Shown: positions 9,547-17,749 of the stretch, piece by piece
Position numbering within the stretch: position 1 is the first letter of the stretch
Layout of the letters: the number at the start of each line of letters is the position of its first letter
From: JBGMEA01 sp041447245
Lineage (GTDB): Bacteria; Bacillota; Clostridia; Eubacteriales; Anaerofustaceae
DNA: 64,000 nucleotides
NCBI GenBank assembly: GCA_041447245.1
Contig: JBGMEA010000023.1
Location: 233,077 to 297,076 of the forward strand
Reading direction: 5' to 3'
Notes under the pieces: generated by a model
Told to the model about the DNA's origin: nothing
Database searches by the model: none
What the model saw: the letters and a program-made list of their open reading frames with translations, nothing else
Translations under genes and position numbers: made by a program

Positions 9547-9575
9547 ATTATATATGAATTACAAAAAATTTACAA
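9547..9575 (-). promoter_or_regulatory. Promoter of the VTC-DUF4956-CotH operon
   Basis: Minus strand: TTGTAA (9575-9570), 17-base spacer, TATAAT (9552-9547). The predicted start of transcription is very close to the first ATG, so the leader is short. Confidence 0.6.
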
Positions 9576-9591
9576 TCTTACTTTTCAGCAA

Positions 9592-9622
9592 ATAAAAAAC
9601 TGCGAAAAAATTCCGCAGTTCC
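9592..9622 (-). terminator. Rho-independent terminator of the oxidoreductase operon
   Basis: Seven-base-pair perfect stem (9598-9604 with 9614-9620) around a nine-base loop, followed on the minus strand by a run of six T. It lies just after the gamma subunit stop codon and just before the VTC promoter. Confidence 0.85.
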
Positions 9623-9629
9623 GTTTGCT

Positions 9630-10154
9630 TTATTTTACGGCATCAATTCCTGATTGTATCGCTTTGATATTCCCGGGTATGAATTTTTCTTTCTTACCTG
9701 TCATCGTCTTCTTCATTACTTTTTCGATCGTCTCAAGGCTCACAATCGGATGTTTGCCCAAAAACGCCCCAAGCATTACCATATTCGCCGATTTATCGGA
9801 ACCGATATGATTTGCATCAATATGATAAATATTGATATCACTGCGTTCGACGGGAATGTCTACCAAAGAAGAATTCAGAAACAGATCTCCGCCGGGCTCG
9901 ACAAGAGGCACAAATTTATCCAGACTGGGATTATTCATGATAATGACACTGTTCGCCTTTGTGATAATCGGAGAACTGATCGGCTTATCCGAAACACACA
10001 CATGGCAATTTGCCGTTCCTCCCCGCATTTCGGGTCCGTAAGACGGAAGCCAACTTACCTCTTTATCTTCGTACATCCCTGCATAGGTCAGCAATTGACC
10101 GATCAGCATAACTCCCTGCCCGCCAAAACCGGCCATAATTATTTTTTCGTTCAT
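9630..10154 (-). CDS. 2-oxoacid:ferredoxin oxidoreductase, gamma subunit
   Basis: Small subunit of a CoA-dependent 2-oxoacid:ferredoxin oxidoreductase. The 174-residue protein opens with AGFGGQGVMLIGQLL, the hallmark of the gamma domain, and has the SYGPEMRGGTANC segment that contacts the catalytic subunits. It overlaps the beta gene by four bases (ATGA). The set of four separate subunits matches the Kor/Vor type. Whether the substrate is 2-oxoglutarate or a branched-chain oxoacid cannot be settled from sequence alone. Confidence 0.92.
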   Translation of the reverse strand: MNEKIIMAGFGGQGVMLIGQLLTYAGMYEDKEVSWLPSYGPEMRGGTANCHVCVSDKPISSPIITKANSVIIMNNPSLDKFVPLVEPGGDLFLNSSLVDIPVERSDINIYHIDANHIGSDKSANMVMLGAFLGKHPIVSLETIEKVMKKTMTGKKEKFIPGNIKAIQSGIDAVK

Positions 10155-10897
10155 TTGTTTTCCTCCCAGTCTCTGAAGTTACCGAGAGGGAAATACGGCA
10201 TCATATTGTCTCTGAGCCATTGCAATGCTTCCGAAGGTGTTTTGCCCCAATTTGTCGGGCAGGTAGACAACACTTCAACCATGGAAAAACCTTTCCCTTC
10301 AATCTGAGTTTGGAACGCTTTTTTAATCGCTTTCTTGGCTTTTCTGATATTGGCAGGAGTATCAACGCTGACGCGTTCGATGAATTTTGCTCCGTCGATG
10401 GTTGCAAGCATTTCACTCATTCTGATCGGTTTGCCGGCAAGCTCCTCTTTTCTTCCGTCCTGACAGGTTGTGGCTTTCTGTCCGATCAGAGTCGTCGGCG
10501 CCATTTGGCCTCCCGTCATTCCGTATATGGCATTGTTTACAAATATCGTTGTGATCTTCTCGCCGCGATGTGCGACCTGCACAATTTCAGCCGTACCGAT
10601 TGATGCAAGATCCCCGTCTCCCTGATAGGTAAACACCACGTGATCCGGCATCGCACGCTTGATTCCCGTTGCTACAGCGGGTGCTCTTCCGTGTGCGGCT
10701 TCATGCATGTCGCAATTGAAATAATTATAAGCCAAAACACCGCAACCCACCGGAGCCACACCGATCGTGTCTCCCAATACGCCAAGCTCCACCAAACATT
10801 CCGCGATCAGTTTGTGTATAATTCCATGCGTGCAGCCCGGGCAGTAGTGAAACTGTGTATCCGTCAAACCTCTGGATTTTTCATATACGACTGTCAT
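10151..10897 (-). CDS. 2-oxoacid:ferredoxin oxidoreductase, beta (TPP-binding) subunit
   Basis: Binds thiamine diphosphate. The 248-residue protein shows CPGCTHG near residue 19, GDGDLASIG for the TPP pyrophosphate and magnesium, and NNAIYGMTGGQ after it. Conserved early cysteines fit a family in which the [4Fe-4S] cluster is bound here. The start overlaps the alpha stop by one base (TGATG). Together with alpha, gamma and the ferredoxin-like subunit it converts 2-oxoacid plus CoA to acyl-CoA, CO2 and reduced ferredoxin. Confidence 0.94.
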   Translation of the reverse strand: MTVVYEKSRGLTDTQFHYCPGCTHGIIHKLIAECLVELGVLGDTIGVAPVGCGVLAYNYFNCDMHEAAHGRAPAVATGIKRAMPDHVVFTYQGDGDLASIGTAEIVQVAHRGEKITTIFVNNAIYGMTGGQMAPTTLIGQKATTCQDGRKEELAGKPIRMSEMLATIDGAKFIERVSVDTPANIRKAKKAIKKAFQTQIEGKGFSMVEVLSTCPTNWGKTPSEALQWLRDNMMPYFPLGNFRDWEENK

Positions 10898-11961
10898 CAG
10901 TTTTCACCTCGGATAATTTTTTCTATTTCCGCTTTAATCGCATCGGGTTCAGGAATCATTCCTCCGACTCTGCCGTAAAAAAAGGTCTTCCATCGTCCGT
11001 TGGCCGCAATTTTCACATCGTCGATCATTTGCCCCAAACTCATTTCGACACAAAGGATTCCCTTGCAATCCGGATTGATTGCATCAAAAGCAGCGTCGGG
11101 AAACGGCCATAAAGTGATGGGACGGATCAATCCGACTTTCATCCCCTGTTTTTCGCATTCTTCAATCGCTGTCTTCACGATGCGGGATGTTGTTCCGTAT
11201 GCAACACAGACAACATCGCAGTCCTCGACTCCGACCGATTCGTAACGAACTTCGTCCTTTTTGATCTGCTCGTAAATTTCATTCAAATGCAGATTATGAT
11301 TTTCTAAAATCTGAGGATCCAGATAAAGTGAATTGATAATATTCGGTTTTCTTTTTTCTTTTGTTCCTGTTGTAGCCCAATCTTTTGGAGGAAGGACTTT
11401 GTTTGTTTCCACATCTTTGAATTCGACCGGTTCCATCATCTGTCCGATCATTCCGTCTCCGAGCATCATGACCGGAACGCGGTAATATTCGCTGATATCG
11501 AATGCCTGTTGCATGATATCAACCGCTTCCTGCAAATTTGCCGGAGCGTATACGATAACGCGGTAATCTCCGTCTCCTCCGCCTCTTGTTGCCTGAAAAT
11601 AATCGGACTGTGCAGGCTGAATTCCGCCCAGACCGGGGCCCCCTCTGACCATATTCACGATAACACACGGAAGCATTGATCCGCATATATAAGAAATACC
11701 TTCCTGTTTCAACGCAATTCCGGGACTTGAGGATGAAGTCATCGCCCTTGCTCCGCAACCCGCAGCACCATATACCATGCTGATTGCAGCAATTTCACTT
11801 TCTGCCTGCACAAAAACGCCGTCTACTTCAGGCAGTCTTTTTGACATATATTCCGGCAATTCATTCTGCGGAGTGATCGGATAACCGAAAAAATATCGGC
11901 AGCCGCCTTTGATTGCAGCTTCCGCTACCGCTTCATTGCCTTTCATCAGTACTTTTGCCAT
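10897..11961 (-). CDS. 2-oxoacid:ferredoxin oxidoreductase, alpha subunit (VorB/KorA type)
   Basis: The 354-residue catalytic partner of the beta subunit, with the YFFGYPITPQNEL opening, ARAMTSSSSPG and GGPGLGG motifs of the pyrimidine-binding domain. The sequence is closest in flavour to proteins annotated as VorB (branched-chain 2-oxoacid). The start was set at the ATG before AKVLMKGNEA; the 13 codons upstream are not family-like. It sits between the ferredoxin-like subunit and the beta subunit. In a Stickland fermenter this enzyme would oxidise oxoacids from Val, Leu or Ile, or 2-oxoglutarate (inference). Confidence 0.93.
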   Translation of the reverse strand: MAKVLMKGNEAVAEAAIKGGCRYFFGYPITPQNELPEYMSKRLPEVDGVFVQAESEIAAISMVYGAAGCGARAMTSSSSPGIALKQEGISYICGSMLPCVIVNMVRGGPGLGGIQPAQSDYFQATRGGGDGDYRVIVYAPANLQEAVDIMQQAFDISEYYRVPVMMLGDGMIGQMMEPVEFKDVETNKVLPPKDWATTGTKEKRKPNIINSLYLDPQILENHNLHLNEIYEQIKKDEVRYESVGVEDCDVVCVAYGTTSRIVKTAIEECEKQGMKVGLIRPITLWPFPDAAFDAINPDCKGILCVEMSLGQMIDDVKIAANGRWKTFFYGRVGGMIPEPDAIKAEIEKIIRGEN

Positions 11962-12000
11962 AATTAACTTCCATTCTGCCGCTGACTGCAGCCAATTCAA

Positions 12001-12225
12001 TTAGTCTCTTTCCACTGTTATAATGGAATCGGGGCACATCACTGCACAATTTCCGCAACCGGTACAACTGCCCGGTTCCGCTGCATATGCAGGATGATAT
12101 CCTTTTGCATTGATTCTATCTTTACTGATACTGATTACTTTCTGAGGACATACTTCAATGCAGAGTTCGCATCCTTTGCAGTTATCCTCATCGAATCTGA
12201 CGATTCCTTTTGCCACCGTGTTCAC
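12001..12225 (-). CDS. 2-oxoacid:ferredoxin oxidoreductase, delta (two [4Fe-4S]) subunit
   Basis: A 74-residue bacterial-type ferredoxin with two CxxCxxCxxxCP motifs: CKGCELCIEVCP and CTGCGNCAVMCP. It is the electron-carrying subunit of the oxidoreductase encoded just downstream, lying 39 bases before the alpha start and 12 bases after the ATPase gene. Confidence 0.93.
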   Translation of the reverse strand: MNTVAKGIVRFDEDNCKGCELCIEVCPQKVISISKDRINAKGYHPAYAAEPGSCTGCGNCAVMCPDSIITVERD

Positions 12226-12237
12226 CTCGATTCGCTC

Positions 12238-12903
12238 TCACATCCATTCGGGACGCATATACAATTCGTCCAAAATAAATACTTTGTCTATTTTACTATG
12301 AATATTCTGAATTTTCAAGTAGTTTGGAACAACATTGAATACTACGGGAAGCCCTGTTTTAGCCGATACTTCCATGCAAAGATCGTACCCTTTCATAATA
12401 TCCGCTTCCGTGGTTTCCCTTATCATATGCGTATTGTTAATCAAACCGCTTATCCTGAGTCTGCTTTGATTTTCAATGTCGCGCAAATATGCGATTACCT
12501 GATCCGAAGTGGCAGTCATTGGTCTGTTCGCGTTCACGACAAGCAGCATTTCATAGCCGACAGACTTGATTTTTTCGGAAAATCTGGACAATACACGCGC
12601 ACCTTCCCCGTCTCCGCCCACATCAAAAATAGAATCATAAGATTGATCCTCGATATATTTGTTAATTTCTCCCGGAAGTGCGGGCATATCCAAAGACTGC
12701 TGCTTGTTTCCGAGGCTGGAACCAAGCACTTCGATCCCATTTTTTTCCAAAAGAAGTGCTTTTTCTCTGCTGCGAAAATAAGGATTTACGATATCCAAAT
12801 CAATCAGTGCTACTTTTTCCCCTTGTTCTTTGCTTTGTTTCATTGCATAATTAACTGCAAATTCGGTCTTTCCGCTGCCGTAATGTCCTGTAATGATTAA
12901 CAT
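12238..12903 (-). CDS. P-loop ATP-binding protein preceding the oxidoreductase genes
   Basis: A 221-residue protein with a Walker A motif at the very start (GHYGSGKTE, residues 6-14) and VALIDLDIVNPYF, which resembles the switch region of the MinD/ParA/CobQ-type NTPase group. No DNA-binding or membrane part is visible. It is the first gene of the oxidoreductase operon. Similar ATPases sit ahead of Vor/Kor operons in other Firmicutes, so a role in assembly or iron-sulfur loading is possible but unproven. Confidence 0.75.
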   Translation of the reverse strand: MLIITGHYGSGKTEFAVNYAMKQSKEQGEKVALIDLDIVNPYFRSREKALLLEKNGIEVLGSSLGNKQQSLDMPALPGEINKYIEDQSYDSIFDVGGDGEGARVLSRFSEKIKSVGYEMLLVVNANRPMTATSDQVIAYLRDIENQSRLRISGLINNTHMIRETTEADIMKGYDLCMEVSAKTGLPVVFNVVPNYLKIQNIHSKIDKVFILDELYMRPEWM

Positions 12904-12923
12904 AATTCACCTCTGATTCCTAA

Positions 12924-12932
12924 ATTATAACA
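12924..12932 (-). promoter_or_regulatory. Extended -10 promoter of the ATPase-oxidoreductase operon
   Basis: Minus strand TGT then TATAAT, about 20 bases ahead of the ATPase start codon. No good -35 hexamer lies 17 bases upstream (T-rich only), which fits an extended -10 promoter. Confidence 0.45.
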
Positions 12933-13029
12933 TGTCAACAGTTAAAAAAAAACACATGAAAAATTTCCCTCATATATACCGAAATTTCTCATAATTATTT
13001 TCACTCAATAATTTTGTGCCGTCGATTTC

Positions 13030-13058
13030 TTGACAAATGAGTGCAATTCATGGATAAT
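13030..13058 (+). promoter_or_regulatory. Promoter of the orphan exported-protein gene
   Basis: TTGACA (13030-13035), 17-base spacer, GATAAT (13053-13058), with the start codon about 40 bases downstream. Confidence 0.7.
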
Positions 13059-13098
13059 GTAACAGAATAGTAACAAAATCATCAAAAGCGAGGAGATA

Positions 13099-13608
13099 AT
13101 GAAAAAAAAGAAAAGACTGATTTTATCTGTCTCATTATTATTCGCCGTTTCACTGATTTCGTTTATATTGCTGAAACCGTCCGGCGAAGAAGTATACGCC
13201 AAAGATTTCTTAAACAAATTATACAATGTGTCCGATTATCAGATTACGTCTTATCTGACCAATGCAAAATCGGAAGATAATGATTCCGTAACCATTACGA
13301 ACAATGATTTCACGGAAGAAGGCTATAATCAGGCAGTTTCCGAACGCATTACCGAGTATTATGAAGAATATGCTTACGAAAACAAATGTACGATTGCAGT
13401 CAATTACATCAACACAAAAGAAGAAAAATACAATGTCAACGAAGGATTATGGTATTTCACCTTTGATGCACAAATTGTAATTACTTACAGTGAAACCAAC
13501 GAACAAAAAACAGTCTCCCAGTTGGGAACCATCACCATTCTCTCAAAAGACGGCACTTATAAAGTGCAATCTATCGATATTGAGAATATGGACGATATTC
13601 AGTCATAG
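13099..13608 (+). CDS. Hypothetical membrane-anchored or secreted protein
   Basis: I do not recognise this 169-residue protein. It begins with four lysines after Met and a hydrophobic helix (about residues 8-25), which is a signal anchor or signal peptide without a lipobox cysteine. The rest is acidic and rich in Tyr, Thr and Asn, with alternating segments that look like a small alpha/beta extracellular domain (NTF2-like is possible). A GAGGAG site precedes the ATG. It is a single-gene unit with its own promoter and a strong terminator. Confidence 0.75.
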   Translation: MKKKKRLILSVSLLFAVSLISFILLKPSGEEVYAKDFLNKLYNVSDYQITSYLTNAKSEDNDSVTITNNDFTEEGYNQAVSERITEYYEEYAYENKCTIAVNYINTKEEKYNVNEGLWYFTFDAQIVITYSETNEQKTVSQLGTITILSKDGTYKVQSIDIENMDDIQS

Positions 13609-13627
13609 CAATAATCGAAACGAAAAC

Positions 13628-13664
13628 ACAAAAATGGCATTTCTTCAGAAATGCCATTTTTCTT
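13628..13664. terminator. Bidirectional terminator between convergent genes
   Basis: A 14-base-pair perfect stem (13631-13644 with 13647-13660) with a two-base apex, T-rich on both sides. It ends the exported-protein gene on one strand and the cobalamin operon on the other. Confidence 0.9.
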
Positions 13665-14273
13665 TTAATTGTTTTCTATTCTTTTAAAGTTTTCTACTCG
13701 GAAACTTTCTTTTTCAACCATAAGGTCAATCTCATACCCAAGGCCGTGGGATGGCATTGCTTCGTAAAAATTCATGGAATCGTCGCAATATTTATTTGCG
13801 AAATATCCAATGACCCCACCATGTGACGTCAAGAGAATTTTCTCCGAGTTCTCATCCAAAGCATGATTGAACAAAATTCGAAATCCTTTTTCGACACGGT
13901 CATGAAACTGCGCCGTGCTCTCTCCATGGGGGATCACATAGTTCCCTGTTACGTCATTAATCCATGCAACATAATCAGGATCGTGCATCAAATCATCATG
14001 TTTTCTTAGCTCGAATTCTCCGAAATTACATTCTTTTAATTCAGGAATAATACCATAATTCACATTCCCTGCGATCAGTTCCAAAGTTTCGACCGCACGG
14101 GAAAGCCCGCTTGTATAATAAGAATCCGCAGAATGGTACAGCTTTTCTTTTACAAACCGATCAATTTCCGATTTGCCCGCATCAGTGAGCGGCAAATCGC
14201 TGAATCCGGAATAAATCATCCGATCCACCGCTTCCGTTTTGCCGTGACGAATCAATTGCATATTTAATTTCAC
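13665..14273 (-). CDS. cobC: Histidine phosphatase family protein, probable alpha-ribazole phosphatase
   Basis: A 202-residue phosphoglycerate-mutase-like phosphatase with the catalytic LIRHGKTE motif near residue 8 and a second histidine in LLTSHGGVIG. In the setting of cobS and cobU it most likely removes the phosphate from alpha-ribazole 5'-phosphate or from adenosylcobalamin phosphate, the CobC/CobZ role. The family is broad, so the substrate is inferred from the neighbours. It overlaps the preceding gene by four bases (ATGA). Confidence 0.8.
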   Translation of the reverse strand: MKLNMQLIRHGKTEAVDRMIYSGFSDLPLTDAGKSEIDRFVKEKLYHSADSYYTSGLSRAVETLELIAGNVNYGIIPELKECNFGEFELRKHDDLMHDPDYVAWINDVTGNYVIPHGESTAQFHDRVEKGFRILFNHALDENSEKILLTSHGGVIGYFANKYCDDSMNFYEAMPSHGLGYEIDLMVEKESFRVENFKRIENN

Positions 14274-14647
14274 TTGATTTTATCTCCCAGTCCGCAAAAC
14301 ACCCGATATACCTCATCGGATTCTCTTGCAAGAATCTGCATGATCTTACCTACCTGATCACGATAAAGGCGCAGATCTTTGCCCAATGGGACGATCCCGC
14401 AGCTGATATCATCGCAAATGATAATCTTATCTTTGAAAAACAGTAAATTTTTCTGTATATATTCAATCGGGTTATCTCCGCGCTGAACCGCACCCAAGAC
14501 AAATAAATGCAGGCAATTGATAACCGGATAATCATAGCACATCCCTGTTTTTTCGCTGCATTGAAACATTTTTTCTTTCGAATATCCGAATTTTTCCCCA
14601 ACAAACCCGCTTTTCCCCTGATAAGCGCCTCCGAAGACCAAAATCAT
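14270..14647 (-). CDS. Short CobU-like P-loop protein
   Basis: A 125-residue protein with a Walker A motif GGAYQGKS (residues 6-13) and a late CDDISCGIVPLGKD stretch typical of the CobU superfamily (adenosylcobinamide kinase/guanylyltransferase). It is much shorter than CobU (about 170-200 residues) and lacks the guanylylated-histidine region seen in the neighbour encoded from 16034. It lies between the phosphatase and cobS, so it is probably part of the B12 pathway, perhaps a kinase-only helper. Confidence 0.75.
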   Translation of the reverse strand: MILVFGGAYQGKSGFVGEKFGYSKEKMFQCSEKTGMCYDYPVINCLHLFVLGAVQRGDNPIEYIQKNLLFFKDKIIICDDISCGIVPLGKDLRLYRDQVGKIMQILARESDEVYRVFCGLGDKIK

Positions 14648-14663
14648 AACTTACCTCTCTGAC

Positions 14664-15419
14664 TTAAAATATATTGCCGATAACCGCGATGACAAAATAG
14701 GAAATAAATTCGCTCATTACGATTGTTGCACCGGCAACATCTCCGTTTATTCCGCCGATACTGCGGTTAATCCACAAATCCATCATGAACACGAGCAACA
14801 ATGAAAATACTGTGCCGAATAAATATGGCATAGAAATCCATCCGATTGCACCGATCAATATCGCAATTGATATAATCATGATCCATAAATGGTAATTCTT
14901 TTCTCCGTCTTTGAAATAAAACATCAAGCCTTTATTCTGCAAAGGTTTGAACGAAAAAATAACCAAAGCGGCAAGATTTCTCGATATCATCGGAATCAAC
15001 AAAAAAAGTACGGGAAAGAGCGATTGATACAAAAGCGTTTTTATTGAAACAAATCCCATTAAGATCAAGAAAACAACCGAAATTACACTGAATGCTCCTA
15101 CCCGACTGTCCTTCAGTATCTCGATTTTTCCTTCCCGATCCCTGGAAGAAAGAAACGCATCTGCAATATCCATGAAACCATCCAAGTGTACAAATCCGCT
15201 GATTGCAAACATCGAAAACAAAATCAAAAAAGCGGAGATATCTGCCGAAAGCTTAAGATAAAAGCATAAATAATAGATCCCAAACACAAATATCCCACAG
15301 AAAAACCCGGCTATCGGCAAATAGCAAAGTGCATCCGGGCCTTTTTTCTCTTCCCAGGTTACCATCGGCACCGGTAATTTGGTAAACATTCCCATACAGG
15401 TTAAAAATGATCGAACCAT
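14664..15419 (-). CDS. cobS: Adenosylcobinamide-GDP ribazoletransferase (cobalamin synthase)
   Basis: Integral membrane enzyme that joins adenosylcobinamide-GDP to alpha-ribazole, completing the nucleotide loop of B12. The 251-residue protein has about six hydrophobic helices, the F-HLDGFMDIADAF acidic motif near residue 80 and the late GGINGDV segment, both hallmarks of CobS. It lies three bases after the cobU stop codon. Confidence 0.94.
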   Translation of the reverse strand: MVRSFLTCMGMFTKLPVPMVTWEEKKGPDALCYLPIAGFFCGIFVFGIYYLCFYLKLSADISAFLILFSMFAISGFVHLDGFMDIADAFLSSRDREGKIEILKDSRVGAFSVISVVFLILMGFVSIKTLLYQSLFPVLFLLIPMISRNLAALVIFSFKPLQNKGLMFYFKDGEKNYHLWIMIISIAILIGAIGWISMPYLFGTVFSLLLVFMMDLWINRSIGGINGDVAGATIVMSEFISYFVIAVIGNIF

Positions 15420-15422
15420 TTC

Positions 15423-16034
15423 TTAAATATCCTTATATTCCAAATGTCTGTCGTAGTGATAATATGCATCATAAATCGGTGTGAAATCAAAATTTTCCGT
15501 ATTTTTCCAGAACTTCATATTCGAATAGGCACATTCGATCACAACATCACTTTCCCGCGCAATTTGGGCATGTACATTCCCCAAAATGCGTTTATAAAAT
15601 TCTGTTTCAAAACCATATTGAATCGCATCGGAAAAAATGTAATCGGAAACAATAATTAAATCCTTCACACATTTTGCCAAAGTTCTTATATGCAGAAATA
15701 TATCCTCACTCTTAATATCATTCACCACGTCATTGTCACTGAAAATAATATTCTGAACGTAAGCCGTGATACTGTCAAGCAGCACTACATCGTTTGCATT
15801 TACCTGATCGATCATATCCAGCAGACAATAACCTTCTTCTATGGTTCGAAATCCCCAGTCTTCTCTGTCGTAGATATGCCGGGTTATTCTTTTTTTGTCC
15901 TCTTCGTCTCCGGGAACCATCGTTGCCAGATAACACAAATTTGAAGAGTCATCCTGCTCGGAAAGATATTTTGCCGCACATTGCGCGAGCATGCTTTTCC
16001 CCCCTTTGACTCCACCCAAGATAAAAATAATCAT
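15423..16034 (-). CDS. cobU: Adenosylcobinamide kinase / guanylyltransferase
   Basis: Activates cobinamide for assembly with the lower ligand. The 203-residue protein shows the Walker A motif GGVKGGKS (residues 7-14), then ITRHIYDRE, where a histidine near the RH motif is the GMP-accepting region in CobU, and DSITAYVQNI, followed by VVSDYIFSDAIQYG. It is the first gene of an operon controlled by a cobalamin riboswitch. CobT and the corrin-ring genes are not in this window, so this cluster alone supports salvage and final assembly. Confidence 0.92.
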   Translation of the reverse strand: MIIFILGGVKGGKSMLAQCAAKYLSEQDDSSNLCYLATMVPGDEEDKKRITRHIYDREDWGFRTIEEGYCLLDMIDQVNANDVVLLDSITAYVQNIIFSDNDVVNDIKSEDIFLHIRTLAKCVKDLIIVSDYIFSDAIQYGFETEFYKRILGNVHAQIARESDVVIECAYSNMKFWKNTENFDFTPIYDAYYHYDRHLEYKDI

Positions 16035-16056
16035 TCAGTTTCCCCTTCGGCCAAGA

Positions 16057-16083
16057 CTAAAAAAAGCATTTCAGAGAAATGCT
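16057..16083 (-). terminator. Terminator stem of the cobalamin riboswitch
   Basis: Eight-base-pair perfect stem (16065-16072 with 16076-16083), three-base loop, then seven T on the minus strand, about 20 bases ahead of cobU. It is placed to stop transcription when B12 is bound. Confidence 0.85.
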
Positions 16084-16120
16084 GCTTCATCAAAATCAAA
16101 GCACCGTCCATTCTCCGTGA

Positions 16121-16292
16121 ATTGGTGTTTTCATCAGGCAGTTCTTCCGGCTCGGATTCATCGTTTGCCATCCTCTTCCCGGAATTCTCCAGTGATTCCA
16201 TCGATGATCGATGGGATGACGCACTCATCCATACGGCGGCGGGACCGCACAGGCTTTTAACCTGTTTCTCTATTATTGCAACGCAACCTGAA
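16121..16292 (-). ncRNA. Cobalamin riboswitch
   Basis: In the minus-strand leader of cobU I can see the conserved core: a GAGAAACAGG stretch, AAAAGCC, then GCGGTCCCGCCGCCGT, followed after a variable arm by CACTGG, GGGAAG and finally the B12-box-like CCGGAAGAACTGCCTGATGA. The order and spacing match known B12 riboswitches. A terminator hairpin follows it, so the mechanism is probably transcription termination. Ends are approximate. Confidence 0.9.
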
Positions 16293-16302
16293 TCTTGTTT
16301 TC

Positions 16303-16331
16303 AGTATAGTACATAATCCAAAGTAAGTCAA
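16303..16331 (-). promoter_or_regulatory. Promoter of the cobalamin operon
   Basis: Minus strand TTGACT (16331-16326), 17-base spacer, TATACT (16308-16303), immediately ahead of the riboswitch. Confidence 0.75.
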
Positions 16332-16343
16332 GAAAGCAGTTTT

Positions 16344-16967
16344 TTAATATTTTCCACCATGCCTGTCATATAATGCTTTCAGAATATTTTCCGGCTTCAC
16401 ACCCCGATCCGACATCATGACCAACAGATGATAGAATAAATCCGAGGTTTCGTACGTAATTTCTTCTTTAGAATCATTTTTGGCCGCGATAATCGTTTCC
16501 GCACTCTCTTCTCCGACTTTTTTCAGGATCTTGTCAATCCCTTTTTCAAACAGATAATTGGTATATGAACCTTCCACGGGATTTGCTTTTCGATCTTCAA
16601 TGACTTCGAACAAATCAAATAAGATGGTGCTGTCAAAAAAAGTATCTTTATCACCATTTTCTATTTCATGATGAAAGCAGCTTTCCGCTCCGGTATGACA
16701 TGTGGGACCTTTCGGATCGGCTTTTATCAAGATTGCATCATCGTCGCAATCCGAAGTAATTTCCATCACTTGCAAAAAATTCCCCGATGTTTCACCCTTA
16801 TTCCAAAGTTCTTTTCTTGAACGGGAATAAAACCATACCGTACCGCTTTCCAATGTTTTTACAAATGATTCCCGATTCATATACCCGAGCATCAGCACTT
16901 TCCCGGTTTTGTAATTTTGCACAATTGCAGGAATCAATCCGTTTTGATCAAATTTCAGTTCAGTCAT
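16344..16967 (-). CDS. hisIE: Bifunctional phosphoribosyl-AMP cyclohydrolase / phosphoribosyl-ATP pyrophosphatase
   Basis: Catalyses histidine steps 2 and 3. The first half is HisI, with WFYSRSRKELWNKGETSGN and metal-binding cysteines in SDCDDD and GPTCHTG; the second half is HisE, with KKVGEESAETI and EITYETSDLFYHLLV. About 207 residues, the usual size for the fusion. A TTG three codons upstream (16976) with a GAGGG site is an alternative start. It is the last gene of the his operon. Confidence 0.94.
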   Translation of the reverse strand: MTELKFDQNGLIPAIVQNYKTGKVLMLGYMNRESFVKTLESGTVWFYSRSRKELWNKGETSGNFLQVMEITSDCDDDAILIKADPKGPTCHTGAESCFHHEIENGDKDTFFDSTILFDLFEVIEDRKANPVEGSYTNYLFEKGIDKILKKVGEESAETIIAAKNDSKEEITYETSDLFYHLLVMMSDRGVKPENILKALYDRHGGKY

Positions 16968-16992
16968 TTTTCCCAATACTCTTCCCTCTCCG

Positions 16993-17748
16993 TCAGACTC
17001 GTCTGATCGGCAGTTTATTCTGATATAAATAATCTTTCAAGTCTTTGATTTTAATTTCATCATAATGGAATACACTGGCTGCGAGAGCCGCATCTGCACC
17101 GCATTCCAACACATCGAGAAAATGTTCGATGGTTCCGGCTCCTCCGGAAGCGATGATCGGGATTGTCAGCACACTGTTCAGTTTACGAATCAATTCCAAA
17201 TCAAATCCATCTTTAATCCCGTCGCTGTCTATCGAATTGATACAGATTTCCCCTGCTCCCAACTCTTCCGCTTTTATTGCCCATTCAATCGCATCAATTC
17301 CGGTATTTTTTCTTCCCCCGTTGATGTATACTTCCCAGCTGTTCTGACTGCGTTTTGCATCCACACTGATGACAACACACTGCCGCCCGAACCGTTTCGC
17401 CGCATCCGAAATCAACTGCGGATTCTGCACGGCCGCAGAGTTCACAGATACCTTGTCAGCACCGGCCAGCAATACTTTTCTGAAATCTTCGGCAGTACGA
17501 ATCCCTCCCCCGATAGTAAACGGGATATTAATATTTTCCGCGATATCGCTGACAGTATTAATAAAGATATCCCGATTCTCGTTGGATGCGGTAATATCGT
17601 AAAAAACGAGCTCATCCGCGCCTTCTTCGCTGTAACGTTTTCCGAGCCTGACAGGGTCGTCCACATCTTTAATATTCTGAAATTTCTTTCCTTTTACCAC
17701 TCTGCCTTTATCAACATCCAGACAGGGTACAATTCGTTTTGCGAGCAT
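16993..17748 (-). CDS. hisF: Imidazole glycerol phosphate synthase, cyclase subunit
   Basis: Takes ammonia from HisH and makes imidazole glycerol phosphate plus AICAR. The 251-residue barrel has IVPCLDVDKGRVVKG at the start, ADKVSVNSAA in the middle and PIIASGGAGT late, all HisF markers. The ATG used has GTGAGG just ahead; it is one base beyond the hisA stop. Confidence 0.95.
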   Translation of the reverse strand: MLAKRIVPCLDVDKGRVVKGKKFQNIKDVDDPVRLGKRYSEEGADELVFYDITASNENRDIFINTVSDIAENINIPFTIGGGIRTAEDFRKVLLAGADKVSVNSAAVQNPQLISDAAKRFGRQCVVISVDAKRSQNSWEVYINGGRKNTGIDAIEWAIKAEELGAGEICINSIDSDGIKDGFDLELIRKLNSVLTIPIIASGGAGTIEHFLDVLECGADAALAASVFHYDEIKIKDLKDYLYQNKLPIRRV

Positions 17749-17749
17749 A

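Noticed and set aside
13005..13226. Minus-strand frame with a hydrophobic segment opposite the exported-protein gene
   Set aside because: It overlaps the promoter and signal sequence of a well-supported plus-strand gene and is the reverse of a hydrophobic helix.
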